This document shows, piece by piece, positions 56,894 to 64,000 of a stretch of DNA of 64,000 nucleotides. A program made the position numbers and the translations under genes. Origin of the DNA: Streptomyces sp. A0642 (lineage in GTDB: Bacteria; Actinomycetota; Actinomycetes; Streptomycetales; Streptomycetaceae). How positions within the stretch are numbered: position 1 is the first letter of the stretch; each line of letters starts with the position of its first letter. The DNA lies in contig NZ_SSBL01000006.1 in the NCBI RefSeq assembly GCF_004795105.1, positions 62,001 through 126,000 of the forward strand, given 5' to 3'. Under the pieces are notes generated by a model, which made no database searches, was not told the origin of the DNA, and saw only the letters and a list, made by a program, of their open reading frames with translations.

Positions 56894-58009
56894 ATGACGC
56901 ACACACAGCAGGCACCCGCCGCAACCGGTCTCTTCGAATCCGCCCGCCTCGGCCGTCTGGCACTGGCCAACCGGCTGGTCATGGCTCCGCTGACACGTAA
57001 CCGCGCCTCGGCCGACGGCGTTCCCGGCGAGCTGATGGCCACGCACTACGCCCAACGCGCCTCGGCAGGTCTGATCATCGCCGAGGCGACCACACCGAAC
57101 GCCGTCGGCCAGACCTACCCTCACATCCCGGGCATCCACAACCGCGCGCAGATCGCGGGATGGCGTCGGGTCACCGACGCGGTGCGGGCGGCTTCCGGCC
57201 AAAGCCACATGTTCCTCCAGTTGCAGCACGGCGGCAGGGTCGGCCACCCCGACACCAGCGGCCACATCCCGGTCGCACCGTCCATCGTGCGCTTCCCGGA
57301 GGAGCTCCAGACGCCGAAGGGGCTCCGGAGCGCCGTCGCGCCGCGCGAGATGTCGGAGCGGGACATCCGCTCCACCGTCGCCGATTTCGCCGCCGCAGCC
57401 CGCAACGCCGTCGCGGCAGGCTTCGACGGCGTGGAGGTGCACTCCGCCAACGGCCATCTGCTGCACCAGTTCCTGGCAGGGAACACCAACCGCCGCACCG
57501 ACGACTGGGGCGGCCCGGCAGCGAACCGGATCCGGTTCACCGTCGAGGTGGTGCGCGCCGTCGCCGACGCCATCGGCCCGGACCGGGTCGGCGTACGCGT
57601 CTCCCCCGGACAGCGCGTCAACGGCATCGAAGAGGGCGACACCGAGGACATCTACGCGGCGCTCGTGCCCGCCCTCGCGCGCCTCGCCCCCGTCTATCTG
57701 CATCTGGTCCACGCCGACCCGGACCAGCCCCTGTTCTCCCGGATCCGCAAGGCCTGGCCGGGCACGCTGATCGCCAACCCGGTCCTGTCGCGTGAGGAGG
57801 CAGCGGCGGACGGCGGCCTGAGGCGCGGGGAGCGCCTGCTGGCCGAGGGCGCCGAACTGATCGCCCTGGGCCGGGGGTTCCTCGCCAACCCCGATTTCGT
57901 GGAGAGGCTGCGCAGGGGCGCACCGCTCAACGAGATCCGGCCGGAGTTCCTGATGCACGTACACGGAGAGGAGGGGTACAACGACTACCCCGTGCTGCCG
58001 CGGCTCTGA
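56894..58009 (+). CDS. Alkene reductase, old yellow enzyme family
   Basis: A 371-residue FMN-dependent TIM-barrel enzyme. It has NRLVMAPLTRNRA near residue 29, LQLQHGGRVGHP near 104, the active-site pair in GVEVHSANGHLLHQFLAG near 181-198, and GRGFLANPDFVERL near 318. It would reduce activated C=C bonds of enones or nitroalkenes with NADPH, probably for electrophile detoxification under MerR control. Its length is typical. Confidence 0.95.
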   Translation: MTHTQQAPAATGLFESARLGRLALANRLVMAPLTRNRASADGVPGELMATHYAQRASAGLIIAEATTPNAVGQTYPHIPGIHNRAQIAGWRRVTDAVRAASGQSHMFLQLQHGGRVGHPDTSGHIPVAPSIVRFPEELQTPKGLRSAVAPREMSERDIRSTVADFAAAARNAVAAGFDGVEVHSANGHLLHQFLAGNTNRRTDDWGGPAANRIRFTVEVVRAVADAIGPDRVGVRVSPGQRVNGIEEGDTEDIYAALVPALARLAPVYLHLVHADPDQPLFSRIRKAWPGTLIANPVLSREEAAADGGLRRGERLLAEGAELIALGRGFLANPDFVERLRRGAPLNEIRPEFLMHVHGEEGYNDYPVLPRL

Positions 58010-58074
58010 ACGCGGCCACAGAGATCCTCGGCGGACGGGAGGGCGCCACCCCCGGCCCCTCCGCCCCCCGCAGT

Positions 58075-58974
58075 TCAGGCGGGTGGCCGCGGCCCGGCCT
58101 CCCCGCGCAGCAGGCCGAGCAGTTCCAGGGCGGCCGGGAGCGGTGTGGCGGGCAGCGCGACGTGCACGGTCCGGCGCAGAGCCGGGTCGGTGAGGGAGCG
58201 CAGGACGAGTGTGCCGGGGACCGCCCGGGCGGCGAGCGAGGGGACGAGCGCCACACCGAGCCCCGCGGCGACGTAGCCGAACTTGCCCGTCCATTCCGCG
58301 ATGCGCACGACCTTCCTGGGGCTGAAGCCCGCCCGGGCGCACGCGTCCGCGAGCATGGTCGGACGGTCGCCGTACGCACTCTGGAGCCAGGCCTCGTCCC
58401 GTAGGTCCCGCAGATCGAGCGCACCGGCTCCGGCCAGCCGGTGCTCCCGGGGAAGGGCGACGCGCAACTCGTCCTCGCACAGCACCGTCGTGGTGACCCC
58501 TTCGGTCCGTGGCAGACCGGACGGGTAGTCGCTGACGACGGCCAGATCGAGCGCACCGTTCACGAGCTGCTGCATGAGCACTCCGGTCGCACCTTCGGAA
58601 GCCACGACCTCGACCCCGGGCCTGGTGTCGCGGAGCGCCCGCAAGGCGCCGGGCACCAGGGAGATGTTGGCGGTGGCGAAAGCCCCGACGTGCAACAGCC
58701 CGCCCTGCCCGGCATGGAGGACGGCCAGCTCCCGCTCCGCCCGCGCCAGCCGGTCCAGTACCTCGATCGCATGCCGGTGCAGCGAGCGGCCGGCGGGGTT
58801 GAGCCGTACCCCTCTGGCCAGCCGGTCGAACAGCGGGCCGCCCGCCTGCTGTTCCAGCGTCGCGATCCGCCGGGACACCGCGGACTGCGTGTAGTTGAGC
58901 CGGACTGCCGCCTGCGTGAACGAACCGCAGTCCGCCACCGCCACGAGCAGCCGCAGCGCATCGTTCTCGAACAC
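58075..58974 (-). CDS. LysR-family transcriptional regulator
   Basis: A 299-residue LTTR. I chose the GTG at 58974 because it gives the canonical start (FENDALRLLVAVADCGSFTQAA) and has GGAAGGTGG upstream; an ATG at 59016 would add 14 residues. The HTH spans about residues 16-38 (SFTQAAVRLNYTQSAVSRRIATL). The effector-binding domain (about 90-290) has LVPGALRALRDTRPGVEVVASEG. It is divergent from the M20 peptidase gene and probably regulates it in response to a peptide or metabolite. Confidence 0.92.
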   Translation of the reverse strand: MFENDALRLLVAVADCGSFTQAAVRLNYTQSAVSRRIATLEQQAGGPLFDRLARGVRLNPAGRSLHRHAIEVLDRLARAERELAVLHAGQGGLLHVGAFATANISLVPGALRALRDTRPGVEVVASEGATGVLMQQLVNGALDLAVVSDYPSGLPRTEGVTTTVLCEDELRVALPREHRLAGAGALDLRDLRDEAWLQSAYGDRPTMLADACARAGFSPRKVVRIAEWTGKFGYVAAGLGVALVPSLAARAVPGTLVLRSLTDPALRRTVHVALPATPLPAALELLGLLRGEAGPRPPA

Positions 58975-59046
58975 CCGCTCACCACCTTCCGGTCGGGGGC
59001 CGTCCCCGCCCGCCATTCTTGCCCACCCATTCCTGGAGCGCATGGC

Positions 59047-59056
59047 TTGCATGCAA
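59047..59056. promoter_or_regulatory. Palindrome TTGCATGCAA between LysR and M20 genes
   Basis: Perfect 10-bp palindrome about 73 bp upstream of the LysR start and 143 bp upstream of the M20 start. It fits a LysR-type dyad region. Confidence 0.4.
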
Positions 59057-59151
59057 TGCAGTCGCTGGTGGAATGCCCGGCCCCCTCCTAACGTCGGTCA
59101 CACGGTGGGGCGGACGAGCAGCGGATGCCTCAAGTAGCCGAAGGAGAAGGC

Positions 59152-59193
59152 GTGTTCACGCAAGAGCTAGCGATGACGGGGCCTGTCCGGTGA
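59152..59193 (+). CDS. Putative 13-codon leader ORF before M20 peptidase
   Basis: GTG 59152 follows a strong AAGGAGAAGG ribosome-binding site and reads MFTQELAMTGPVR before TGA at 59191-59193. That stop overlaps the GTG start of the M20 gene (GTGA). The peptidase start itself lacks its own good site, so coupled translation from this mini-ORF is plausible. It is too short for family assignment. Confidence 0.45.
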   Translation: MFTQELAMTGPVR

Positions 59194-60323
59194 CGGGCGA
59201 GGGGGCGCTGTCCCTTCCGGTGATGCTGACCGATCTGGAGGAACTCGTGCGGTGCGAGTCCTTCTCGGCCGACCTGGCCGCGGTGGCCCGGAGCGCCGAG
59301 GTGGTCGCCGCCCTCGGGGAGAGGCTGCTGGGGGTCGCACCGCAACGGATCGTGGTCGGTGGAGTGAGCCATCTGCGGTGGTCCTTCGGCGTCCCGAGGG
59401 TCCTGCTGGTCGGGCATCACGACACGGTGTGGCCCATGGGCTCGATCCGGGACCGCCCCTGGTCGGTGGCAGACGGGAGAGCGCGCGGGCCCGGGGTTCT
59501 GGACATGAAGGCGGGGCTGGTGCAGATGTTCCACGCGCTGGCGTCGCTGCCCTCGCCCGAGGGGGTGTGTGTGATCGTCAACGGGGACGAGGAGGTCGGC
59601 TCCCCGACCTCCCGGCAGCTGATCGAGCAGTCGGCGGGCGGCTGCGCGGCCGCGTTCGTGCTGGAGGCGTCGGCCGACGAGGGCGGCGCGCTGAAGACCG
59701 CCCGCAAGGGCACGTCGCGCTACGAGATCGTGGTGCACGGCAAGGCCGCGCACGCGGGTCAGGAGCCCGGGAAAGGGGTCAACGCCACGGTCGAGGCAGC
59801 GCACCAGGTGCTGTCCGCCGCCGGCCTCGGCATCTCGGCAGCCGGGTCCGAGGACGGCAACCCCCTGGGGGCGGCGACCGTCACACCGACCCTCCTGTCG
59901 TCGGGAACCGCCCGCAACACCGTGCCCGCGCTGGCGCGGCTGTCGCTCGACGTACGGGTGCCCAGCGCGGCCGCGCAGGAGACGATCGATGTGCTGGTAC
60001 GGGGGATGACGCCCCGGACGCCCGGCGCGCGACTGGAAGTGAGGGGCGGGGGACAGCGGCCGCCCATGGGGCCGGAATCCTCCGCCGCCCTGTTCGCGCT
60101 GGCATCGCGGATCGCCGCCGAACTGGGGCAGGAACCACTGAGGGGTGTGCCCGTCGGAGGCGCCTCCGACGCCAACTACACGGCGGCGATGGGCTGTCCG
60201 ACGCTGGACGGTCTCGGGGCCGTGGGAGGCGGGGCCCACGCGGACTCCGAATACGTCGACGTCGCCCGGATGGTTCCCCGCGCCCGGCTGCTCGCCGGGC
60301 TCGTCGCCCGGGCGGGCCGTTGA
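59190..60323 (+). CDS. M20-family metallopeptidase (glutamate carboxypeptidase-like)
   Basis: A 377-residue zinc peptidase starting at GTG 59190. The metal and catalytic residues are seen in LLVGHHDTVWPMG (His, Asp near residue 75), ARGPGVLDMKAGL (bridging Asp near 100), VIVNGDEEVGSPTSR (Glu pair near 133) and GGGAHADSEYVDV (His near 354). The dimerisation domain includes VHGKAAHAGQEPGKGVNA. It is most like carboxypeptidase G2-type enzymes removing C-terminal Glu, but deacylase roles are also known. It is divergent from LysR. Confidence 0.92.
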   Translation: MTGEGALSLPVMLTDLEELVRCESFSADLAAVARSAEVVAALGERLLGVAPQRIVVGGVSHLRWSFGVPRVLLVGHHDTVWPMGSIRDRPWSVADGRARGPGVLDMKAGLVQMFHALASLPSPEGVCVIVNGDEEVGSPTSRQLIEQSAGGCAAAFVLEASADEGGALKTARKGTSRYEIVVHGKAAHAGQEPGKGVNATVEAAHQVLSAAGLGISAAGSEDGNPLGAATVTPTLLSSGTARNTVPALARLSLDVRVPSAAAQETIDVLVRGMTPRTPGARLEVRGGGQRPPMGPESSAALFALASRIAAELGQEPLRGVPVGGASDANYTAAMGCPTLDGLGAVGGGAHADSEYVDVARMVPRARLLAGLVARAGR

Positions 60324-60394
60324 CGTGCCCGTCCTCATCGGCCGTACAGAGCACGACATCCTCGACCACGGCCCTTCTCAGGGAGACGATTCGA

Positions 60395-60898
60395 ATGAGA
60401 CCTGATGTGAAAGACAGGTTCGGTCTGGGCGCGGCGTGCGGTGACTACGCCGTCGCCGGGGTGGCAGGCGGGCTCGCCCAGATGGCACGGCGGACGCTGA
60501 CCCTGTTGGGCCTGGTGCTGCTCGTCCTCCTGGTCGTCAAGCGGCCTCCGGCGGCGTCTGCCAAGGGCGCCCTCATCGTGGGGATCGCGCTCGCCGTATG
60601 GGGACTCACCCGTGCCTGGCGGGTCGTTTCGGCCAGGTTCGGGCTCCGCAGGTGCTATCTGTTCGTGGGCGGCGTGGTGGTCACCGATCTGTTCGGCCGA
60701 CCGCGTGGAGTGGTGGCCTGGAGCGAAGTGACGTCGCTGAACGTGCTGGTCTCGGGCTCGCTCCTCCTCGCCTTCCACCGGTTCGAGGTGCGGCGGCGCG
60801 GGGCACGGCGACCCCTGGCCTTCCTGGCCCTGGGGATGCGGCCGGCCCTGGCGGAACCGTTGATGGCGCGGGCGGCGGCCAACGGCGTGGGGCGCTGA
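60395..60898 (+). CDS. Small membrane protein of unknown function
   Basis: A 167-residue protein starting at ATG 60395 with GGGAGACGA. Two hydrophobic segments lie near residues 33-49 (TLTLLGLVLLVLLVVKR) and 59-72. A C-terminal soluble part of PH-like appearance (CYLFVGGVVVTDLFGRPRGVVAWSEVTSL) follows. It resembles many actinobacterial membrane-anchored PH-like proteins; no function can be assigned. Confidence 0.75.
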   Translation: MRPDVKDRFGLGAACGDYAVAGVAGGLAQMARRTLTLLGLVLLVLLVVKRPPAASAKGALIVGIALAVWGLTRAWRVVSARFGLRRCYLFVGGVVVTDLFGRPRGVVAWSEVTSLNVLVSGSLLLAFHRFEVRRRGARRPLAFLALGMRPALAEPLMARAAANGVGR

Positions 60899-60902
60899 CC
60901 CG

Positions 60903-61601
60903 TCAGACGAACAGCCGGCTGGGATGGGAAGCCCGACGGGCGGCCGTCAGCAGGGCGTGGATCCGGGGTGCGGCCTGGCTCATCTCCGTCAGCGGCGTCG
61001 CGAACGGCAGCCGCACGTCGCGCCGCGTGCGGGCGTACTCGAGGCGCAGGGTGACGCCGTACCGGTCGAGCGCCACGGGGAGGGCGCGCAGCAGGGTCCT
61101 GTCCGGCGCGGGGCGGACGAGGCGCAGCAGCAAGGGCACGAGTTCCGCGTGACTGTCCATGAGGTGGGTCAGCATGTCCGCCTCGTGGGGGGCGAGGGGA
61201 TCGGGGCAGGCCGTCTGGAGCGCGGACAGCGGGACGAACGTGCGGGCGCCGCCGTCGTCGAGGACCGCCTGGCCGAACTCCATGCAGATGCTGCCCGTGG
61301 CCTGCGGGTCGTACGGGGCGGCCAACAGGCCGGTCATCGTGACGCGGGCGCGCAGCCGGTCGCGTACGGGCGTGGGCGCCACATCGGTGAACTCCAGCCG
61401 GACCGGGACGGGCGCGGCCGGGCCGGTCCCGGAGGGTTCGTGGAGGTGCACGTGGCCCATGGCGCCCGTGCCGTCGAGGCGGTGGACCTCGACGGGGCCG
61501 AGGCCGTCACTCACCACCGTCATCGAATGAGCCGCGGTGAGGACCGACCGCATGCGTTCGGCGGGAGCCGGCTGCGAGCCACGGGCACTGAAAGGACGCA
61601 T
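60903..61601 (-). CDS. DUF2470 domain protein, iron-regulated
   Basis: A 232-residue protein; the ATG at 61601 follows CAGGAG. The C-terminal DUF2470 domain (about residues 135-225) has LAPHEADMLTHLMDSHAELV and the PLTEMSQAAPRIHALLTAAR segment. DUF2470 forms the C-terminal part of some haem-degrading, HugZ-like proteins. The N-terminal split-barrel-like half (VRLEFTDVAPTPVRDRLRARVTMTG) fits. An iron box precedes it, so a role in haem or iron metabolism is likely. Confidence 0.85.
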   Translation of the reverse strand: MRPFSARGSQPAPAERMRSVLTAAHSMTVVSDGLGPVEVHRLDGTGAMGHVHLHEPSGTGPAAPVPVRLEFTDVAPTPVRDRLRARVTMTGLLAAPYDPQATGSICMEFGQAVLDDGGARTFVPLSALQTACPDPLAPHEADMLTHLMDSHAELVPLLLRLVRPAPDRTLLRALPVALDRYGVTLRLEYARTRRDVRLPFATPLTEMSQAAPRIHALLTAARRASHPSRLFV

Positions 61602-61647
61602 GCGAGGTCTCCTGAGGGGAGGGCGACGAGATTCCGTCGACGCTAAC

Positions 61648-61666
61648 TTAGGCATGCCTAACCTAA
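61648..61666 (-). promoter_or_regulatory. Iron box TTAGGCATGCCTAACCTAA (IdeR/DmdR1-like)
   Basis: A 19-bp site agreeing at 15 positions with the consensus TTAGGTTAGGCTAACCTAA of the iron repressors IdeR and DmdR1. It lies 46 bp upstream of the DUF2470 start. Confidence 0.75.
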
Positions 61667-61814
61667 CGTACGATGGCGGGAGGTTGGAACGGGGCACGGT
61701 GCATGGCCGCTACGGGCCGGGGGCGACGTGCGGTCGGGTGCGGCGCCCTGGCGGCCCGTTCCCCGTCGGCCGCGCTCAGGGATGCGGCGCCGGGCAGCCG
61801 TTATCGTCACCGCC

Positions 61815-62225
61815 ATGAACGACACCGGAACAGAATCGCGTCATATCGGCATCCGCATCGCAGCCCCGGCCGCGGCTGTCTACGCCTATGCCTCCGATCC
61901 CGGGAATCTGCCGGCGTGGGCGCAAGGGCTGGGCGGCTCCATCGAGGAGATCGACGGCCAATGGGTCGCGGAGTCCTCTCCCATGGGGCGGGTCGTCGTC
62001 GCCTTCACGCCCCGGAACGAGCTGGGCGTCCTCGATCACGATGTCACGCTGCCCTCCGGGGAAACCGTCTACAACCCGGTGCGGGTGATCGCCGACGGCT
62101 CCGCGTGCGAGGTGGTGTTCACCCTGCGACGGGGGCCCGGCGTCGGTGACGCGGACTTCCAGCGGGACGCCGACATGGTCGCCGCGGACCTGGTGCGGCT
62201 CAAGGAGCTCACGGAGGCCGTCTGA
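61815..62225 (+). CDS. SRPBCC-family (START-like) protein
   Basis: A 136-residue helix-grip protein starting at ATG 61815. HIGIRIAAPAAAVYAYASDPGNLPAWAQG at the N-terminus and DFQRDADMVAADLVRLKELTEA at the C-terminus are the SRPBCC/polyketide-cyclase-2 pattern. It may bind a hydrophobic ligand. It has no operon partner. Confidence 0.85.
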   Translation: MNDTGTESRHIGIRIAAPAAAVYAYASDPGNLPAWAQGLGGSIEEIDGQWVAESSPMGRVVVAFTPRNELGVLDHDVTLPSGETVYNPVRVIADGSACEVVFTLRRGPGVGDADFQRDADMVAADLVRLKELTEAV

Positions 62226-62811
62226 CCCGGTCCGCTGATGGCGGGCACGCAGTGCACGCGAAAGGCCCGGGGCGCCTGGAAGGGGCGCCTCGCGGCCATG
62301 GCGCCGGGGGCGGGGCTCGCCCTCCGGTCGGGGTGCAGGAGTGGCGGGATAAAGAATGCGCTTGCTCCGCACCCTCGTCATGCGCGCAGCCCGGGCGACG
62401 CACCCTCCGGGGATCCCCGTCGAGGGCTCGAATCACGCCCGAAGTCCGGAGAATGCGGGGCAGTTGACGCAAGAGATGTGGCGTTGCCCACTCCCCGTGC
62501 GTCCAGAGTCTTGCCAGCCTCGCGGGCGCCGCCCTATTCTCACGGACCAGAAAGCGCTTTCCATGAAAGTGAGTCCCGTCCGCTCCGGTGGCAGTGCATT
62601 GAGGGCAACCGCCGCGACATCGCGAGCGAGCCGCCACCGATTCGTTTCCAGGCCGCAACGGCGCGGCCGTCGATCGCCCCGAAGAAGTGCACCCGCAACC
62701 ACGCTGAGCAGGGTCTGCCCGGAGAGGAACGGCGGCCGAAACAGGCTGTCGGGATGACATGGGCATGCCATTTCGCGTCCGGCCTACGAAGACGTACAGG
62801 GAGAAACCAGC
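62226..62811. other. 586-bp intergenic region upstream of pectate lyase
   Basis: No gene is supported; frames through it lack ribosome-binding sites and domains. It holds the perfect palindrome GAAAGCGCTTTC (62550-62561) and presumably the pectate lyase promoter. Confidence 0.55.
62550..62561 (+). promoter_or_regulatory. Palindrome GAAAGCGCTTTC, cre/LacI-type operator
   Basis: Perfect 12-bp palindrome with a central CG, the form bound by LacI/CcpA-type sugar regulators, 251 bp upstream of the pectate lyase start. Confidence 0.5.
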
Positions 62812-64000
62812 ATGAAAAGACCAGTTTCCATGCGACTCTACGCGGCGCTGACCACGGCCGCTCTCGCCGCCGCGACCGGTGTCGTCGTGTCGATGCCGTC
62901 GGCGTCGGCCGCGACCGGCGGCGTCACCGGTTATGCGACCCAGAACGGCGGGACCACCGGCGGGGCCGGCGGGCAGACGGTCCGGGCCACCACGGGCACC
63001 GCGATCCACCAGGCCCTGTGCAGCCGGGCCAGCAGCAGCACCCCGATCACCATCGAGGTCGAGGGGACCATCAACCACGCCAACACCGCCAAGGTGTCCG
63101 GCGACAGCTGCAACACGGCAGCCGGTGTGATCGAGCTCAAGCAGATCAGCAACGTCACCCTCGTGGGTGTCGGCAGTGGAGCCGTCTTCGATCAACTGGG
63201 CATCCACATACGCCAGTCCAGCAACATCATCATCCAGAACGTGACCGTCCGGAACGTCAAGAAGTCGGGATCGCCCACGTCCAACGGCGGTGACGCCATC
63301 GGCATGGAGAGCGACGTCCGCAACGTCTGGGTCGACCACGCCAGCCTGGAGGCGTCGGGAGGGGAGGCGGAAGGGTTCGACGGCCTCTTCGACATGAAGG
63401 ACAACACGCAGTACGTCACGCTGTCCTACAGCACGCTGCGCAACTCCGGCCGCGGCGGTCTGATCGGGTCCAGTGAGACCGAACTCTCCAACGGCTTCGT
63501 GACGTTCCACCACAACCTGTACGAGAACCTGGACTCCCGCACCCCGCTGCTGCGCGGGGGAACCGCCCACATCTACAACAACTACTACGTGAAGCTCAAC
63601 GAGTCAGGGATCAACTCCCGGGCCGGCGCCCACGCGAAGGTGGACAACAACTACTTCAAGGACTCCAAGGACGTCCTGGGCACGTTCTACACCGACGCCG
63701 CCGGATACTGGCAGGTCAGCGGCAACACGTTCGACAACGTGACGTGGTCCGCGCACGGCAGTGAGTACAACCCGGCCGGGCCCGACCCGAAGTCCAACAC
63801 CACGGTCAGCATCCCCTACGCCTACAGCCTCGACGCGGCGGCGTGCGTGCCCGGCATCGTGGCGCAGACGGCAGGCGCCAACAAGGGGCTGAAGGTGTCG
63901 GACGGCAACTGCTCGACGCAGACGCAGACGCCGACCCCGACCCCGACCCCGGACCCGACCGACCCGACGCCCGACCCGACCGACCCCACCCCGGACCCGA
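62812..64000 (+). CDS. Secreted pectate lyase (PL1), 3' end outside window
   Basis: The frame starts at ATG 62812 with CAGGGAG and runs off the right edge after about 396 codons. A signal peptide ends near ASAA (residue 34). The parallel beta-helix PL1 domain covers about residues 40-350, with GLFDMKDNTQYVTLSYS carrying the calcium-site Asp and the conserved HHNLYENLDSRTPLLRGG (catalytic Arg in RTPLLRGG) near 233-250. A long Thr-Pro-Asp linker (PTPTPTPDPTDPTPDP type) begins near residue 372. It almost certainly leads to a further carbohydrate-binding or catalytic domain outside the window. Confidence 0.93.
   Translation, partial: MKRPVSMRLYAALTTAALAAATGVVVSMPSASAATGGVTGYATQNGGTTGGAGGQTVRATTGTAIHQALCSRASSSTPITIEVEGTINHANTAKVSGDSCNTAAGVIELKQISNVTLVGVGSGAVFDQLGIHIRQSSNIIIQNVTVRNVKKSGSPTSNGGDAIGMESDVRNVWVDHASLEASGGEAEGFDGLFDMKDNTQYVTLSYSTLRNSGRGGLIGSSETELSNGFVTFHHNLYENLDSRTPLLRGGTAHIYNNYYVKLNESGINSRAGAHAKVDNNYFKDSKDVLGTFYTDAAGYWQVSGNTFDNVTWSAHGSEYNPAGPDPKSNTTVSIPYAYSLDAAACVPGIVAQTAGANKGLKVSDGNCSTQTQTPTPTPTPDPTDPTPDPTDPTPDP

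Noticed and set aside
62209..63570. Minus-strand frame opposite the pectate lyase and its upstream region
   Set aside because: Shadow of the PL1 gene; no recognisable motif.

Overview
The window is a piece of a high-GC actinobacterial chromosome, almost certainly Streptomyces. The evidence is the GC-saturated third codon positions, a complete whiE-type spore-pigment locus, a full-length two-domain geosmin synthase, an NsdA-type developmental regulator, DUF397, DUF6221 and DUF6381 small proteins, and a few rare TTA (bldA) codons. No tRNA, rRNA, CRISPR array, prophage or intact insertion sequence was seen. One short MITE-like element was found.

Layout. 1-6.9 kb: a sugar-acid or oligosaccharide utilisation operon on the minus strand (binding protein, two permeases, SDR, heparinase II/III-type lyase cut by the left edge) with a divergent LacI regulator. 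7-11.5 kb: a secreted GH10 xylanase with CBM2, a VOC protein and a Tat-exported serine hydrolase. 11.6-21.5 kb: acyl activation and hydrolysis genes (nitronate monooxygenase-FadD operon, penicillin-acylase-family amidase, a second FadD, a PaaK-type ligase, a fused tandem alpha/beta hydrolase). 21.6-28.9 kb: the whiE polyketide locus (ORFVIII divergent from ORFI-VII), followed by a convergent O-methyltransferase and beta-helix protein pair. 31.2-37.2 kb: a divergent set (FadD facing crotonase, DUF35-DUF35, two thiolase-fold lipid-transfer proteins) around a sequence that fits the KstR steroid-repressor motif exactly. This is the most interesting regulatory and metabolic inference in the window.

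37.3-48.6 kb: small conserved proteins, geosmin synthase, a secreted amidase, an APH-fold protein, an nsdA-like gene, a PAS-SpoIIE phosphatase, a small four-cysteine secreted protein, and cysteine-free L33/L31 paralogues. The APH and phosphatase genes flank nsdA and each carries one TTA codon. 48.8-56.4 kb: a photolyase operon, membrane and housekeeping-accessory genes, and a 152-bp element with 19-bp inverted termini. 56.4-64 kb: MerR/old yellow enzyme and LysR/M20 peptidase divergent pairs, a DUF2470 gene behind an IdeR/DmdR1-like iron box, and a pectate lyase cut by the right edge.

The biology combines plant or algal polysaccharide breakdown (lyase, xylanase, pectate lyase), lipid or steroid side-chain catabolism, and developmental secondary metabolism (spore pigment, geosmin, NsdA, bldA-type codons). 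Strong hairpins separate most convergent gene pairs. Several perfect palindromes lie in divergent promoters and are listed individually.
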